Of a DNA stretch of 64,000 bases, positions 34,903 to 44,853 are shown one piece after another. Positions within the stretch are counted from its first letter, which is position 1; each line of letters starts with the position of its first letter. Below the pieces are notes generated by a model. That model did not search any database, was not told the DNA's origin, and saw only the letters and a list, made by a program, of their open reading frames with translations. Source of the DNA: Salipiger profundus (lineage in GTDB: Bacteria > Pseudomonadota > Alphaproteobacteria > Rhodobacterales > Rhodobacteraceae); assembly GCF_001969385.1 (NCBI RefSeq), contig NZ_CP014796.1, forward strand, positions 620,001 through 684,000, read 5' to 3'. A program made the position numbers and the translations under genes.

Positions 34903-36702
34903 ATGGCACACGGAAACCCCGCATCCGCGGTGGCCGACGACCGCGAGAAATCGCGCAAGCTCGGTTCGCTCGGCGCCCTGAGACCGTTCCTGACGCCCTA
35001 CAAGGGGCTCATGGTCGCCGCGATCCTCGCGCTCATCGCGACCTCGGCGGTCTCGCTGGCCCTGCCCATGGCGGTGCGCCGCGTGGTCGACAACTTCGGC
35101 ACCGAGGACGGCGCGCTGCTCGACAAGTACTTCCTCGCCGCGCTGGGAATCGCCGGGCTGCTCGCCATCGGCACGGCGATGCGCTACGCGCTGGTCACCC
35201 GGCTGGGCGAGCGGGTCGTGGCCGACATCCGCAAGGCGGTGTTCGGACGCGTCATCGGGCTGTCGCCGGTGTTCTACGAACGCATCATGACCGGCGAGGT
35301 GCTGAGCCGCATCACCACCGACACCACGCTGATCCTGTCGGTCATCGGCTCGTCGATCTCGATCGCGCTGCGCAACGTGCTGATCTTCGTGGGCGGGCTC
35401 GGGCTCATGTTGCTCACCTCGGCCAAGCTCACCGGGCTGGTGCTGCTGCTCGTACCCGTGGTGATCGTGCCGATCCTCACGCTCGGTCGACGCCTGCGCA
35501 AGCTCTCGCGCGAGAACCAGGACTGGATCGCCGCCTCCTCCGGCAATGCCGCCGAGGCACTGACGGCGGTGCAGACCGTGCAGGCCTTCACCCACGAGGA
35601 CATCTCGCGCAACGCCTTCGGCGAGGTCACCGAGAAGAGCTTCGACGCCGCCCGCCGCCGCGTCTGGACCCGGGCGCTGATGACCGCGATCGTCATCTTC
35701 CTGGTGTTCACCGGCATCGTCGGCGTGCTCTGGATGGGCGCCTGGGACGTGCGCGCCGGCGACATGAGCGCGGGCGCGCTGGTGCAGTTCGTGATCTACT
35801 CGGTGATGGTCGCGGGTGCCGTGGCCGCGCTGTCCGAGATCTTCGGCGAACTGCAGCGCGCCGCCGGCGCCACCGAGCGCCTGGTCGAGCTCCTCGAGGT
35901 CACCGACGCGGTGCAGGACCCGGCCGAGCCGCGCGCCCTGCCCGCCCCGGTGCGCGGCGAGATCGCGCTCGACCACGTGAGCTTCGCCTACCCCTCGCGG
36001 CCCGGCGTCTCGGCGCTCGACGACGTCAGCCTCGACATCCGCCCCGGCGAGACGGTGGCGCTGGTCGGCCCCTCCGGCGCCGGCAAGACCACCATCGTGC
36101 AGCTCATCCAGCGCTTCTACGACCCCGACGCCGGCACTATCACGCTCGACGGCGTGCCGCTCTCCGAGATGGCCCGCGACGCCTTCCGCAAGCACATCGC
36201 CCTGGTGCCGCAGGACCCGGTGATCTTCGCCGCCTCCGCGCGCGAGAACATTCGCTTCGGCCGCCCCGACGCCAGCGACGCCGAGATCGAGGCCGCGGCA
36301 AGGGCCGCCGCCGCGCATGACTTCATCGAAGCCCTGCCTGACGGCTACGACACTTGGCTCGGCGAGCGCGGCGTGATGCTGTCGGGCGGCCAGAAGCAGC
36401 GCGTGGCCATCGCCCGCGCGATCCTGCGCGACGCACCGGTCCTGCTGCTCGACGAAGCCACCTCGGCGCTCGATGCCGAAAGCGAACGCGCGGTGCAGGC
36501 CGCCGTCGACCGGCTCGCCGAAGGCCGCACGACGATCATCGTCGCGCACCGCCTCGCCACGGTGAAGAAGGCCGACCGCATCGTCGTCATGGAGCACGGC
36601 CGGGTGGTGGCGCAGGGCTCGCATGATGCGCTGGTCTCCGAAGGCGGCCTCTACGCCCGGCTCGCCCGCCTGCAGTTCACCGACGGCATCGCCGCGGAAT
36701 AG
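34903..36702 (+). CDS. ABC exporter, fused permease and ATPase (MsbA/LmrA type)
   Basis: 599 residues: a six-helix ABC membrane domain (about residues 30-320) with ADIRKAVFGRVIGLSPVFYE and TGEVLSRITTDTTLILSVIG, then an ATPase domain with Walker A LVGPSGAGKTTIVQLIQRF, signature LSGGQKQRVAIARAIL, Walker B VLLLDEATSALDAESE and switch IIVAHRLATVKKADRIVV. Works as a homodimer or heterodimer for lipid or drug efflux; the substrate is not visible. Standalone, with its own terminator. Confidence 0.92.
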   Translation: MAHGNPASAVADDREKSRKLGSLGALRPFLTPYKGLMVAAILALIATSAVSLALPMAVRRVVDNFGTEDGALLDKYFLAALGIAGLLAIGTAMRYALVTRLGERVVADIRKAVFGRVIGLSPVFYERIMTGEVLSRITTDTTLILSVIGSSISIALRNVLIFVGGLGLMLLTSAKLTGLVLLLVPVVIVPILTLGRRLRKLSRENQDWIAASSGNAAEALTAVQTVQAFTHEDISRNAFGEVTEKSFDAARRRVWTRALMTAIVIFLVFTGIVGVLWMGAWDVRAGDMSAGALVQFVIYSVMVAGAVAALSEIFGELQRAAGATERLVELLEVTDAVQDPAEPRALPAPVRGEIALDHVSFAYPSRPGVSALDDVSLDIRPGETVALVGPSGAGKTTIVQLIQRFYDPDAGTITLDGVPLSEMARDAFRKHIALVPQDPVIFAASARENIRFGRPDASDAEIEAAARAAAAHDFIEALPDGYDTWLGERGVMLSGGQKQRVAIARAILRDAPVLLLDEATSALDAESERAVQAAVDRLAEGRTTIIVAHRLATVKKADRIVVMEHGRVVAQGSHDALVSEGGLYARLARLQFTDGIAAE

Positions 36703-36710
36703 CACGGAAA

Positions 36711-36738
36711 AGGGGCGCGCCCGTCCGGCCGCGCCCCT
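36711..36738 (+). terminator. Terminator after the ABC exporter
   Basis: Stem AGGGGCGCG (36711-36719) with CGCGCCCCT (36730-36738), a GC-rich loop, then GTCTTCTTCTCTTT. It starts 9 bases after the stop codon. Confidence 0.75.
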
Positions 36739-36740
36739 GT

Positions 36741-36770
36741 CTTCTTCTCTTTCCAAATACCTCGGGGGGT
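36741..36770 (+). repeat. Dispersed intergenic repeat, divergent copy E
   Basis: CTTCTTCT, then AAATACCTCGGGGGG, matches the dispersed element with several changes. It is followed by a hairpin CCGGGGGG/CCCCCCGG. It lies between the ABC exporter terminator and the aldo/keto reductase. Confidence 0.5.
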
Positions 36771-36862
36771 CCGGGGGGCTGGCCCCCCGGCCTCGGACAC
36801 CGCGACCGCACGCCCGAACAGCCGCGCCAGGCCCGCAGGGTGGGGTTTCACCCCCCCAGCCC

Positions 36863-37903
36863 TCAATAGGGCATCGGATGCGCCCGATGGGTCTCGTCGA
36901 GCCGCGCCAAAAGTTCGTCCGACAGCGTGACCTCCACCGCCCCGAGCGCGTGCTCGAGCTGATCCAGCCGCGTCGCCCCGAAGATCGACGAGGCCACGAA
37001 GGGCCGCCTTGCCGACCAGGCGAGCGCCATGTGCACCGGGTCGAGCCCGAACTCCTGCGCAACGGCCAGGTAGGCGTCGACTGCCTCGAAGGCACGCTCC
37101 GACTTGCGCCCGCCGAGATTGCCGTTGAGCGCCATGCGCGAACCCTCGGGCACTGCCCCGCCCTGGTACTTGCCGGTGAGCAGCCCCGCCGCCAGCGGCG
37201 AATAGGGCAACAGCCCCACGTCCTCGTTCACCATCAGCTCGGCGAGGTCGGTGTCGGCCAGCCGGCACAGCAGCGAATACTCGTTCTGGATCGAGGCCAC
37301 GCGCGGGCCGCCGGTCTCCTCGGCGATCCGCAGCAGCATCGCAGTCCCCCAGGCGCTGTCGTTCGACACGCCGAAGGCGCGGATGGTGCCGCGCTCGACC
37401 TCGCGCGAAAGCGCCCCCAGCGCGTCATGCATGTGCTGCACCGTCGCCGCACGGTCCTGCCCCGAGGGGTCGAACGTCCAGTTCTGCCGGAAATGGTAGC
37501 TGCCGCGGTTCGGCCAGTGGAACTGGTAGAGGTCGATGACATCGGTCTTCAGCCGCTTCAGCGACCCCTCGATGGCGCCGGGGATGGTGTCGGAGCTGAT
37601 CGGCGCGCCGTCGCGCACCATCCTGGAATCGCCGGTGTGCTTGGTGGCGAGAATCCAGTCGCCCCGCCGCCCGGTCTTCGCGAACCAGTCGCCGATGATC
37701 TCCTCGGTCCGGCCGATGGTCTCGGCAGTCACCGGGTTCACCGGATACATCTCGGCGGTGTCCATGAAGTTGATGCCGGCATCGAAGGCGCGCTCGATCT
37801 GCGCGTGGGCATCCTCGGGAGGCGTCTGGTTGCCGTAGGTCATCGTGCCGAGGCAGAGCTCGGACACGGTCATGCCGGTCCGGCCAAGCGGATTCATCTT
37901 CAT
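36863..37903 (-). CDS. Aldo/keto reductase
   Basis: 346 residues, NADPH-dependent TIM-barrel oxidoreductase, similar to the Tas/potassium-channel-beta type. Seen: KMNPLGRTGMTVSELCLGTM at the start, FMDTAEMY with the catalytic Asp and Tyr, DWILATKH with the Lys, VIDLYQFHWPNR with the active-site His, and the C-terminal coenzyme loop SSIFGATRLDQLEHAL. Substrate not identifiable. The ATG at 37903 is preceded by a GGAGACCG site. Divergent from metG. Confidence 0.9.
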   Translation of the reverse strand: MKMNPLGRTGMTVSELCLGTMTYGNQTPPEDAHAQIERAFDAGINFMDTAEMYPVNPVTAETIGRTEEIIGDWFAKTGRRGDWILATKHTGDSRMVRDGAPISSDTIPGAIEGSLKRLKTDVIDLYQFHWPNRGSYHFRQNWTFDPSGQDRAATVQHMHDALGALSREVERGTIRAFGVSNDSAWGTAMLLRIAEETGGPRVASIQNEYSLLCRLADTDLAELMVNEDVGLLPYSPLAAGLLTGKYQGGAVPEGSRMALNGNLGGRKSERAFEAVDAYLAVAQEFGLDPVHMALAWSARRPFVASSIFGATRLDQLEHALGAVEVTLSDELLARLDETHRAHPMPY

Positions 37904-38097
37904 CGCGGTCTCCGTGATATGCGTTCGGCGCAAACCTAGCGAGCCGCCCGCCGATGCCAAGGCCGGAATCGCCCCCGGCGAGCCACACGGCGCGAGCAAG
38001 CCTCGCGCCGCCGCCCGCAACGGCACCACCGTGCCACTGGCCACGCCCGGCGAGTTCGGCTAAGGGGGCTGCAAACCGGACCACAGACGGGCGAGAC

Positions 38098-39810
38098 ATG
38101 GCACGGCACCTCATCACCTCGGCGATTCCCTACATCAACGGGATCAAGCACCTCGGCAACCTCGTGGGCAGCCAGCTGCCCGCCGACCTCTTCGCCCGCT
38201 ACCAGCGCGCGCGCGGCAACGAGGTGCTGTTCCTCTGCGCGACCGACGAGCACGGCACCCCGGCCGAGCTCGCCGCCGCCAAGGCCGGCAAGCCGGTCGC
38301 CGAGTACTGCGCCGAGATGCACGAGGTTCAGGCGAGGATCGCCGAGGGCTTCCGCCTCAGCTTCGATCACTTCGGCCGCTCCTCGAGCCCTCAGAACCAC
38401 AGGCTCACCCAGCATTTCGCCGGCGTGCTGGCCGAGCGCGGCCTGATCCGCGAGGTCTCCGAGACGCAGATGTACTCGCCCACCGACGGGCGCTACCTGC
38501 CGGACCGCTACATCGAGGGCACCTGCCCGAACTGCGGCTTCGAGGATGCGCGCGGCGACCAGTGCGACAACTGCACCAAGCAGCTCGACCCGGTCGATCT
38601 CATCAACCCGCACTCGGTGATCTCGGGCGCCACCGACCTCGAGATGCGCGAGACCAAGCACCTCTACCTGTGCCAGAGCCTGATCAAGGACGAGATCGAG
38701 GCCTGGATCGACAGCAAGACCGACTGGCCGGTGCTGACCACCTCGATCGCCAAGAAATGGCTGGACGACGGCGACGGCCTGCAGGATCGCGGCATCACCC
38801 GCGATCTCGACTGGGGCATCCCGGTGAAGAAGGGCGAAGAGGACTGGCCCGGCATGGAAGGCAAGGTCTTCTACGTCTGGTTCGACGCACCGATCGAATA
38901 CATCGCCTGCGCGCAGGAATGGGTCGATGCCGGCAAGGGCGACGACTGGTCCCGCTGGTGGCGCACCGACAAGGGCGCGGACGACGTGACCTACACGCAG
39001 TTCATGGGCAAGGACAACGTGCCCTTCCACACGCTCACCTTCCCGGCGACGATCCTCGGCTCCGGCGAGCCATGGAAGCTGGTCGACTACATCAAGTCGT
39101 TCAACTACCTCAACTACGACGGCGGCCAGTTCTCGACCTCGCGCGGACGCGGCGTCTTCATGGACCAGGCGCTGGAGATCCTCCCCGCCGACTACTGGCG
39201 CTGGTGGCTGCTGAGCCACGCACCGGAAAGCTCGGACGCGGAATTCACCTGGGAGAACTTCCAGTCCTCCGTGAACAAGGATCTCGCCGACGTGCTGGGC
39301 AACTTCGCCAGCCGCGTCACCAAGTTCTGCCGCTCGAAATTCGGCGAGGTCGTCCCCGAGGGCGGTGCCTACGGCGATCTCGAAACCGCCCTGATCGAGA
39401 ACCTCACCGCGAAGATCCGCGAGTACGAGGAACACATGGCCCACGCCGAGGTCCGCAAGGCCGCGAGCGCCCTGCGCGCGGCCTGGGTGCTCGGCAACGA
39501 ATACCTGCAGGAGGCGGCCCCCTGGTCGACCTTCAAGACCGACCCCGAAACGGCGGCGATGCAGATCCGTCTCGCGCTGAACCTGATCCGGCTCTACGCG
39601 GTGATCTCCGCGCCGTTCATCCCGGACGCCTCGGCGCAGCTGCTGACCGCGCTCGCCACCCAAGACGACAGCTGGCCCGACGACGTGCCGGCGGCGCTGC
39701 AGATCCTGCCCGCAGGTCACGCCTTCACCGTGCCCGACGTGACCTTCCGCAAGATCACCGACACCGAACGCGAGGAATGGCAGGCGCGGTTCGCCGGCAA
39801 GCGTGACTGA
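38098..39810 (+). CDS. metG: Methionyl-tRNA synthetase
   Basis: 570 residues, class I aminoacyl-tRNA synthetase. HIGH box variant in [17 protein letters not shown], zinc knuckles in [20 protein letters not shown], and the KMSKS equivalent in [16 protein letters not shown], which lacks the usual first Lys and so belongs to the FSTSRG variant. C-terminal anticodon-binding helices follow; no tRNA-binding EMAP domain is fused. The start at 38098 is preceded by GGGCGAG. A tRNA-Met lies 4 kb upstream. Confidence 0.95.
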   Translation: MARHLITSAIPYINGIKHLGNLVGSQLPADLFARYQRARGNEVLFLCATDEHGTPAELAAAKAGKPVAEYCAEMHEVQARIAEGFRLSFDHFGRSSSPQNHRLTQHFAGVLAERGLIREVSETQMYSPTDGRYLPDRYIEGTCPNCGFEDARGDQCDNCTKQLDPVDLINPHSVISGATDLEMRETKHLYLCQSLIKDEIEAWIDSKTDWPVLTTSIAKKWLDDGDGLQDRGITRDLDWGIPVKKGEEDWPGMEGKVFYVWFDAPIEYIACAQEWVDAGKGDDWSRWWRTDKGADDVTYTQFMGKDNVPFHTLTFPATILGSGEPWKLVDYIKSFNYLNYDGGQFSTSRGRGVFMDQALEILPADYWRWWLLSHAPESSDAEFTWENFQSSVNKDLADVLGNFASRVTKFCRSKFGEVVPEGGAYGDLETALIENLTAKIREYEEHMAHAEVRKAASALRAAWVLGNEYLQEAAPWSTFKTDPETAAMQIRLALNLIRLYAVISAPFIPDASAQLLTALATQDDSWPDDVPAALQILPAGHAFTVPDVTFRKITDTEREEWQARFAGKRD

Positions 39811-39862
39811 CCCGCAGCTGGCCCGGCCGCGGCGCAGTTGGCCAGCGCCGGATGCCTCCGGC

Positions 39863-39934
39863 GGGGATATTTGATGCCAGAAGAAACCCCGGGCGCCGCG
39901 CCCGGCCTTCTTCTGGCCCGAAATATCCCGGGGG
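39863..39934. repeat. Dispersed intergenic repeat, inverted pair (copies B and C)
   Basis: Copy B (39863-39885) reads on the minus strand and copy C (39907-39934) on the plus strand, giving a long imperfect hairpin (about 23-bp arms, GGGATATTTGATGCCAGAAGAA and its counterpart) with a GC-rich loop. It sits in the 232-base gap between metG and truB and may act as a terminator for metG. Downstream to truB there is another GC-rich hairpin (GCCGC..GCGGC) but no gene. Confidence 0.75.
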
Positions 39935-40042
39935 AGTCGCCGCACAGGCGGCGACGGGGGCCGCGCCCCCGACATTGCACGAGATTGACAAGCACGGCGC
40001 GCGCTTGCTAACCGGCGCGCCTCATCACGCAGAGGGCAGAGC

Positions 40043-40957
40043 ATGGCACGCAAGAAGGGCCGCGACATTTCCGGCTGGCTGATCGTCGACAAACCGGCGG
40101 GCATGACCTCGACGTCGGTGGTCAACAAGGTGCGCTGGGCACTCGCCGCAAAGAAGGCGGGACACGCGGGCACGCTCGACCCGGACGCGACGGGCGTGCT
40201 GGCCGTGGCGCTGGGCGAGGCCACCAAGACGGTGCCCTTCGTCACCGATGCGCTCAAGGCGTATCGGTTCACCGTGCGCCTCGGGCAGCGGACCAACACC
40301 GACGACGCCGAGGGCGAGGTGATCGCTTCCTCCGACGCGCGTCCCTCGGATGACGAGATCAAGGAAGCCCTGCACCGCTTCGTCGGCGAGATCGAGCAGA
40401 TCCCGCCGCAGTTCTCGGCGGTGAAGATCGACGGCGAGCGGGCCTACAAGCGCGCCCGCGATGGCGAGACGATGGAGATCGCGGCCCGCCCGCTCTGGGT
40501 CGAGGAACTGGTGATGACCGGTCGTCCCGATTCCGATCACGTCGAACTCGAGATGACCTGCGGCAAGGGCGGCTACGTGCGCTCCATCGCGCGCGATCTC
40601 GGCGAGGCGCTCGGCTGCCACGGCCACGTGCGCGAGCTGCGCCGCATCTGGTCGGGCCCGTTCGAGGCCGAGGACGGCATCGGCATCGAGCAGATCGACG
40701 CGCTGGCCAAGACCCCCGAGCTCGACGAAAAGCTGCTGCCGCTCGAGGTCGGGCTCGCCGACCTGCCGGAACTGAAATGCACGCCCGAGGGCGCGGCAAA
40801 GCTGCGCAACGGCAATCCCGGAATGGTCATCCCCGGCGACGTGGATTACGGCGACGAGGCCTGGGCCTCGCTCGACGGCCGCGCCGTGGCGGTGGGCGTC
40901 TTCAAGGCCGGCGAGCTTCACCCGACGCGGGTCTTCGTACAGCCGGTCTCCGGCTGA
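40043..40957 (+). CDS. truB: tRNA pseudouridine-55 synthase
   Basis: Makes Psi55 in the T-loop of tRNAs. 304 residues. It opens with [20 protein letters not shown]; the catalytic Asp is in [40 protein letters not shown] and [19 protein letters not shown] are TruB family motifs. A PUA-like C-terminal part follows. The ATG at 40043 has a GAGGGCAG site. No rbfA or rpsO next to it here. Confidence 0.95.
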   Translation: MARKKGRDISGWLIVDKPAGMTSTSVVNKVRWALAAKKAGHAGTLDPDATGVLAVALGEATKTVPFVTDALKAYRFTVRLGQRTNTDDAEGEVIASSDARPSDDEIKEALHRFVGEIEQIPPQFSAVKIDGERAYKRARDGETMEIAARPLWVEELVMTGRPDSDHVELEMTCGKGGYVRSIARDLGEALGCHGHVRELRRIWSGPFEAEDGIGIEQIDALAKTPELDEKLLPLEVGLADLPELKCTPEGAAKLRNGNPGMVIPGDVDYGDEAWASLDGRAVAVGVFKAGELHPTRVFVQPVSG

Positions 40958-41024
40958 CCTCTGCCGGCCGGGCGCGACGCTTAAGATCTTTCGCAGAAAA
41001 ATCTTCTACCCAAGCCGCCCCGGA

Positions 41025-41846
41025 CTAGCCGAGCGCTGCGATCCAGCGCCCGAGGGCGTCGAGCGCCTCGGGCTCGTCGAGGAAAGGCACATGCCCGCGC
41101 CCCGGCACCTCGGTCGCGATCATGTCCGGCCGCCGCGCCTTCATCTCGGCGAAGGTGCCCTCCGACAGAAGGTCCGAGTTGGCCCCGCGTATCGCGCAGA
41201 GCGGCACCCCCTCCAGCGCGTCGAAGAGTGGCCAGAGGTCGGCGGCGGGCTGCGCGCCGTCGCCCAGCACCGCGTCGCGCAGCTTCGGATCGTAGGTGAT
41301 CTCGAGCCCGGCCTCGGTCTCACGGTAGAATTTCTCGACCTCGGCGCGCCAGCGGCTTTCAGGAACGCCTTCGAAGGCGGTCATGGCGACCGCGCGCTTC
41401 GCCACGGCCTCGTCATGGGATTTCCAGACCGGGTTGCGGCCGAGGTAGCCCTTGATGACGTCGAGCCCCGCATCCGCGATCTCGGGGCCGATGTCGTTCA
41501 GCGCAACGCCCGACAGCCTGTCCTTCGCGGTCGCCGCCAGCACCATGGCGATCAGCCCGCCGCGCGAGGTGCCGAGCACCGCGGCGCGGTCAAGCCCGAG
41601 GTGATCGAGCAGTTCCAGCGCGTCGCGGCCCTCTACCGGGATGGTGTAGCAAGAGGGGTCACCCCAGTCCGACCGGCCGCGACCGCGGTAGTCCATGCGG
41701 ATCAGACGCACCCCGTCGAGATGCGGCGCGACGTAGTCGAAGTCGCGCCCGTCGCGCGTGAGGCCCGCGAGGCACAGCACCGGCGTGCCTGCGCCCGCGT
41801 CGTCGTAGTGCAACGACAGCCCGTCGGAGGTGGTGAATCGCGGCAT
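41025..41846 (-). CDS. Alpha/beta-fold hydrolase
   Basis: 273 residues from an ATG that shares one base with the HAD gene's stop (TGATG). Oxyanion/nucleophile elbow GTSRGGLIAMVLAAT with Ser as the probable nucleophile, an Asp acid after GVPLCAIRGANSDLLSEG, and a His in GRGHVPFLDEPEALDALG: a complete Ser-Asp-His triad. Substrate unknown. Frame extending upstream to 42638 is antisense to the HAD gene and not used. Confidence 0.88.
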   Translation of the reverse strand: MPRFTTSDGLSLHYDDAGAGTPVLCLAGLTRDGRDFDYVAPHLDGVRLIRMDYRGRGRSDWGDPSCYTIPVEGRDALELLDHLGLDRAAVLGTSRGGLIAMVLAATAKDRLSGVALNDIGPEIADAGLDVIKGYLGRNPVWKSHDEAVAKRAVAMTAFEGVPESRWRAEVEKFYRETEAGLEITYDPKLRDAVLGDGAQPAADLWPLFDALEGVPLCAIRGANSDLLSEGTFAEMKARRPDMIATEVPGRGHVPFLDEPEALDALGRWIAALG

Positions 41847-42523
41847 CAGAGAAGCTCCGGGATGCTGGAAAGGTCGGTGAGCACGTGCTCCGGTGTGCCG
41901 GGCAGACGATCCATGGGAAGGCCGGCTCGGTTCACCCAGGCGGTGTGAAAGCCGTAGGCGGCGGCACCGGCGGCATCCCAGCCGTTCGACGAGACGAACA
42001 GCACCTCGGAGGGATCGGTGCCGAAGCGTGCGCCGACCATGTCGTAGACCGCGCGCGCCGGCTTGAAGACGCCCACCTCCTCGACCGAGAGCACCGCGTC
42101 GAGGTAGAGGCCGACGCCCGCGCTTTCGACAGCCCCGCCGAGCATGTCGGGCGAGCCGTTCGACAGGATCGCGCAGGCGAGCCCCTGCGCCTTCAGCCGT
42201 GCCAGCAACTCCGGCACCTCCGGGTAGGCCGCGAGCTGCCAGTAGAGCGCCAGCAGGTCCTCGCGCAGAACAGGGTCCGTCAAACCGTGGCGGGCCATCG
42301 CCCAGTCGAGCCCGTCCTGCGTGACCTGCCAGAACGGCAGGTGCTCGCCGGTGATCGCCCTGAGCCAGGAGTATTCGAGCTGCTTGCGCCGCCAATCCTC
42401 GGCCAGCGGCCCCTGCACCGCCGCAAGCGCCTCCTGTCCGGGTTGCGCCGCGAGGGACCGTGCCGCTGCCGAAACATCGAACAGCGTGCCGTAAGCATCG
42501 AAGATACAGGTTGAAATTACCAT
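41846..42523 (-). CDS. HAD-type haloacid dehalogenase-like hydrolase
   Basis: 225 residues, haloacid dehalogenase type II pattern: nucleophile Asp in STCIFDAYGTLFDVSAAA, Thr/Ser motif in CAILSNGSPDMLGGAVE, Lys in SVEEVGVFKPARAVYDMVG, and the acidic C-terminal SSNGWDAAGAAAYGF, where SSNGWD is a hallmark of L-2-haloacid dehalogenases. It could act on haloacids or on related 2-substituted acids. The ATG at 42523 is preceded by GGAGGTTCC, a strong ribosome site. Co-translated with the alpha/beta hydrolase. Confidence 0.88.
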   Translation of the reverse strand: MVISTCIFDAYGTLFDVSAAARSLAAQPGQEALAAVQGPLAEDWRRKQLEYSWLRAITGEHLPFWQVTQDGLDWAMARHGLTDPVLREDLLALYWQLAAYPEVPELLARLKAQGLACAILSNGSPDMLGGAVESAGVGLYLDAVLSVEEVGVFKPARAVYDMVGARFGTDPSEVLFVSSNGWDAAGAAAYGFHTAWVNRAGLPMDRLPGTPEHVLTDLSSIPELL

Positions 42524-42704
42524 GCGCGGAACCTCCCGCGCGCGAGACTGGCACGCCGGCCGATGCCTTGGAACCCCAAATTTTCCTCGGATGTTTGCAA
42601 TCGGCGACATGGATCGCTACCTTTTGGGAGAGCGACACGAGAACCCGCCCATTTGCGGCCTCGTCAATTCACGCAAAGCAATCCCCAAACGAACGGAGCA
42701 ACTC

Positions 42705-43133
42705 ATGACGCAGGTCAAATCCGGCGACACCGTCCGCATTCATTACACCGGCACCCTTGCCGACGGCACCACCTTCGACTCCAGCCAGGGCCGCGACCCG
42801 CTGGAGTTCACCGTGGGCTCCGGCCAGATCATCCCGGGCCTCGACAAGGCGATGACCGGCATGGAGCCGGGCGAGAAGAAGACGGTCGAGGTGCCCTCGG
42901 AAGAGGCCTATGGCCCGGTCCACGACGAAGCGCGCCAGCACGTGCCGCGCACCGAGATTCCGGACCACATTCCGCTCGACCTCGGCACCCAGCTGCAGGT
43001 GCAGACGCCGACCGGCCAGACCGTGCAGGTCGTCGTGGCCGACGTGACCGAAGAGCAGGTGACCCTCGATGCCAACCACCCGCTGGCGGGCAAGGACCTG
43101 ACCTTCAACATCGAGCTGGTCGAGATCGCCTGA
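42705..43133 (+). CDS. FKBP-type peptidyl-prolyl isomerase (SlyD-like)
   Basis: 142 residues, cytoplasmic. MTQVKSGDTVRIHYTGTLAD at the start, GRDPLEFTVGSGQIIPGLDK and PGEKKTVEVPSEEAYGPVHD are FKBP core motifs; the flap insertion DEARQHVPRTEIPDHIPLD is the extra chaperone domain of the SlyD-like group. No His-rich metal-binding tail. The ATG at 42705 has a CGGAGCA site and a strong terminator follows. Confidence 0.92.
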   Translation: MTQVKSGDTVRIHYTGTLADGTTFDSSQGRDPLEFTVGSGQIIPGLDKAMTGMEPGEKKTVEVPSEEAYGPVHDEARQHVPRTEIPDHIPLDLGTQLQVQTPTGQTVQVVVADVTEEQVTLDANHPLAGKDLTFNIELVEIA

Positions 43134-43175
43134 TCCGTCCTGCCCCGGCGGCGATGGCGCCGCCCTGAACATCGA

Positions 43176-43211
43176 GACCCCGGCGTCCCTTGTGGCCGCC
43201 GGGGTCTTTTT
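43176..43211 (+). terminator. Terminator after FKBP gene
   Basis: A perfect 10-bp stem, GACCCCGGCG (43176-43185) with CGCCGGGGTC (43197-43206), followed by a T5 run. The clearest Rho-independent terminator in the window. Confidence 0.92.
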
Positions 43212-43289
43212 CGGTTCGGCTTCCGTCCTGCCGCGCGCGGCGTTACGGTCGGGACGACCTGCAAGACACGAACGAACGGAGCGACCGCG

Positions 43290-44081
43290 ATGCAGATGGC
43301 CGACCTTGGCGACATCCGCCTGCACTACCGCCTCGACGGGCCGGAAGACGGCGCGCCGCTGGTCTTCTCGAACGCGCTCGGCAGCGACTTCCGGATATGG
43401 GACAAGGTCGTGGCCCGGCTTCCGGGCTCCCTGCGGATCCTGCGCTACGACACGCGCGGACACGGGCTGTCGGATGCGCCCGAGGGCCCCTATTCGATGG
43501 GCTCGCTCGTGCGCGACCTCGAACGGCTCATGGAGCACGTGGACATGCGCGACGCGGTCGTGGTCGGGCTGTCGCTCGGCGGCATGATCGCGCAGGGGCT
43601 CGCGGCCAAGCGGCTCGATCTCGTGCGGGCGCTGGTGCTGTCGAACACCGCCTGCAAGATCGGCACCCGCGACATCTGGGCCGACCGCATCGCGACGGTG
43701 ACCGAGGGCGGCACGGCGGCGCTGGCCGAGGGCACGCTGCAACGCTGGTTCTCGCCGCCATTCCACGACACGCCCGAGATCACCGGCTGGCGCCACATGC
43801 TCGAGCGCTCCGACCGGACCGGCTATGTCGGCTGTTGCCACGCCATCGCGGGCACCGACTTCATGACGCCGACATCGGGATTGCGGCTGGCGGCCATGGG
43901 CATCGCAGGCAGCGCCGACGGCTCGACCCCGCCCGATCTCGTGCGCGAGACGACCGAGCTGATCCCCGGCGCGCGCTTCGAGCTGATCCGCGGCGCAGGC
44001 CACCTGCCCTGCATCGAGACCCCGGACGCCTACGCGGCGTTGCTGACCGACTTCCTCACGGCGCAGGGGCACGCTGGCTGA
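43290..44081 (+). CDS. pcaD: 3-oxoadipate enol-lactonase
   Basis: Hydrolyses 3-oxoadipate enol-lactone in the beta-ketoadipate pathway. 263 residues. Typical PcaD sequence: FSNALGSDFRIWDKVVARLP, YDTRGHGLSDAPEGPYSM, the Ser elbow VVGLSLGGMIAQGLAAKR, the acid region after TPTSGLRLAAMGIAGSADG, and His in RGAGHLPCIETPDAY. It starts at 43290 after GGAGCGACC. The next hydrolase starts on its stop codon (TGATG), so they are co-translated. No pcaQ, pcaHG or pcaC is in this window. Confidence 0.9.
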   Translation: MQMADLGDIRLHYRLDGPEDGAPLVFSNALGSDFRIWDKVVARLPGSLRILRYDTRGHGLSDAPEGPYSMGSLVRDLERLMEHVDMRDAVVVGLSLGGMIAQGLAAKRLDLVRALVLSNTACKIGTRDIWADRIATVTEGGTAALAEGTLQRWFSPPFHDTPEITGWRHMLERSDRTGYVGCCHAIAGTDFMTPTSGLRLAAMGIAGSADGSTPPDLVRETTELIPGARFELIRGAGHLPCIETPDAYAALLTDFLTAQGHAG

Positions 44082-44791
44082 TGGCGCGGTTCCTGCTGAT
44101 CCACGGCGCGAGCCACGGCGCCTGGTGCTGGGACGCCCTGCGCGCGGCGCTCGTCGCGCGGGGCCACGAGGCCACCGCCATCGACCTGCCCGCCCATGGC
44201 GACGATTCCACGCCGCCCGCCGAGGCGACGCTCGACAGATATGTCGCGGCGATCCTCGCAGCGCTGAGCGAGCCGGCCATCGTCGTCGCGCATTCCATGG
44301 CGGGCGTTCCCGCCACCGCCGCCGCCGACCGCGCCCCGGACCGCGTGGCGCGGCTGGTCTATCTCTGCGCCTACCTGCCCGGGGACGGCGCCAGCGTCGG
44401 CTCGCTGGTGCAGGCGCAGGCCACGCAGCCGCTGCGCGCCGCGATCCGCCGTGGCGCCGACCGCGACAGCTTCACCTTCGCGCCGGAGCTGGCGCCGGAG
44501 CTCTTCTACAACGGCTGCCCACCGGACACCGTGGCACGGGCGCTCGACCGGCTCACCCCCGAACCCGTCGTGGCGCAGGCCACCCCTGTCTCGCTCGGCG
44601 GCGACATCGCCGAGGTGCCCCGCAGCTACATCCTCTGCACGGAGGATCACGCCATTCCACCCGAAGACCAGCGCCGGATGGCCTCTGCCCTGCCCCCCGG
44701 CGACGTCCACGAGCGGCCCTGGTCGCACTCGCCCTTCTTCTCTGCGCCCGAGGCGCTCGCAGACCTGCTCGGAGATATTGCGGCGGGCTGA
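44081..44791 (+). CDS. Alpha/beta-fold hydrolase, salicylate-esterase-like
   Basis: 236 residues. It begins MARFLLIHGASHGAWCWDAL, typical of the hydroxynitrile lyase/esterase subgroup. The nucleophile elbow is VVAHSMAGVPATAAADRAPD, and the C-terminal region SYILCTEDHAIPPEDQRRM followed by HERPWSHSPFFSAPEALADL supplies the acid and His. The subgroup acts on esters of small aromatic or plant-type acids. The start is fixed by the TGATG overlap with pcaD. Its place between pcaD and the PcaB-like gene suggests an ester-cleaving step feeding the aromatic pathway, an inference only. Confidence 0.85.
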   Translation: MARFLLIHGASHGAWCWDALRAALVARGHEATAIDLPAHGDDSTPPAEATLDRYVAAILAALSEPAIVVAHSMAGVPATAAADRAPDRVARLVYLCAYLPGDGASVGSLVQAQATQPLRAAIRRGADRDSFTFAPELAPELFYNGCPPDTVARALDRLTPEPVVAQATPVSLGGDIAEVPRSYILCTEDHAIPPEDQRRMASALPPGDVHERPWSHSPFFSAPEALADLLGDIAAG

Positions 44792-44853
44792 CGGGCTGGC
44801 GTCCGGCGCGGCCCCTGCGCTATACGGGCCGCGCCACGTCACAGGAGCCCGCG

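Noticed and set aside
34390..37095. Minus-strand open frame of about 900 codons over the ABC exporter
   Set aside because: Antisense to a complete exporter; its frame also crosses the SH3 lipoprotein promoter and the aldo/keto reductase.
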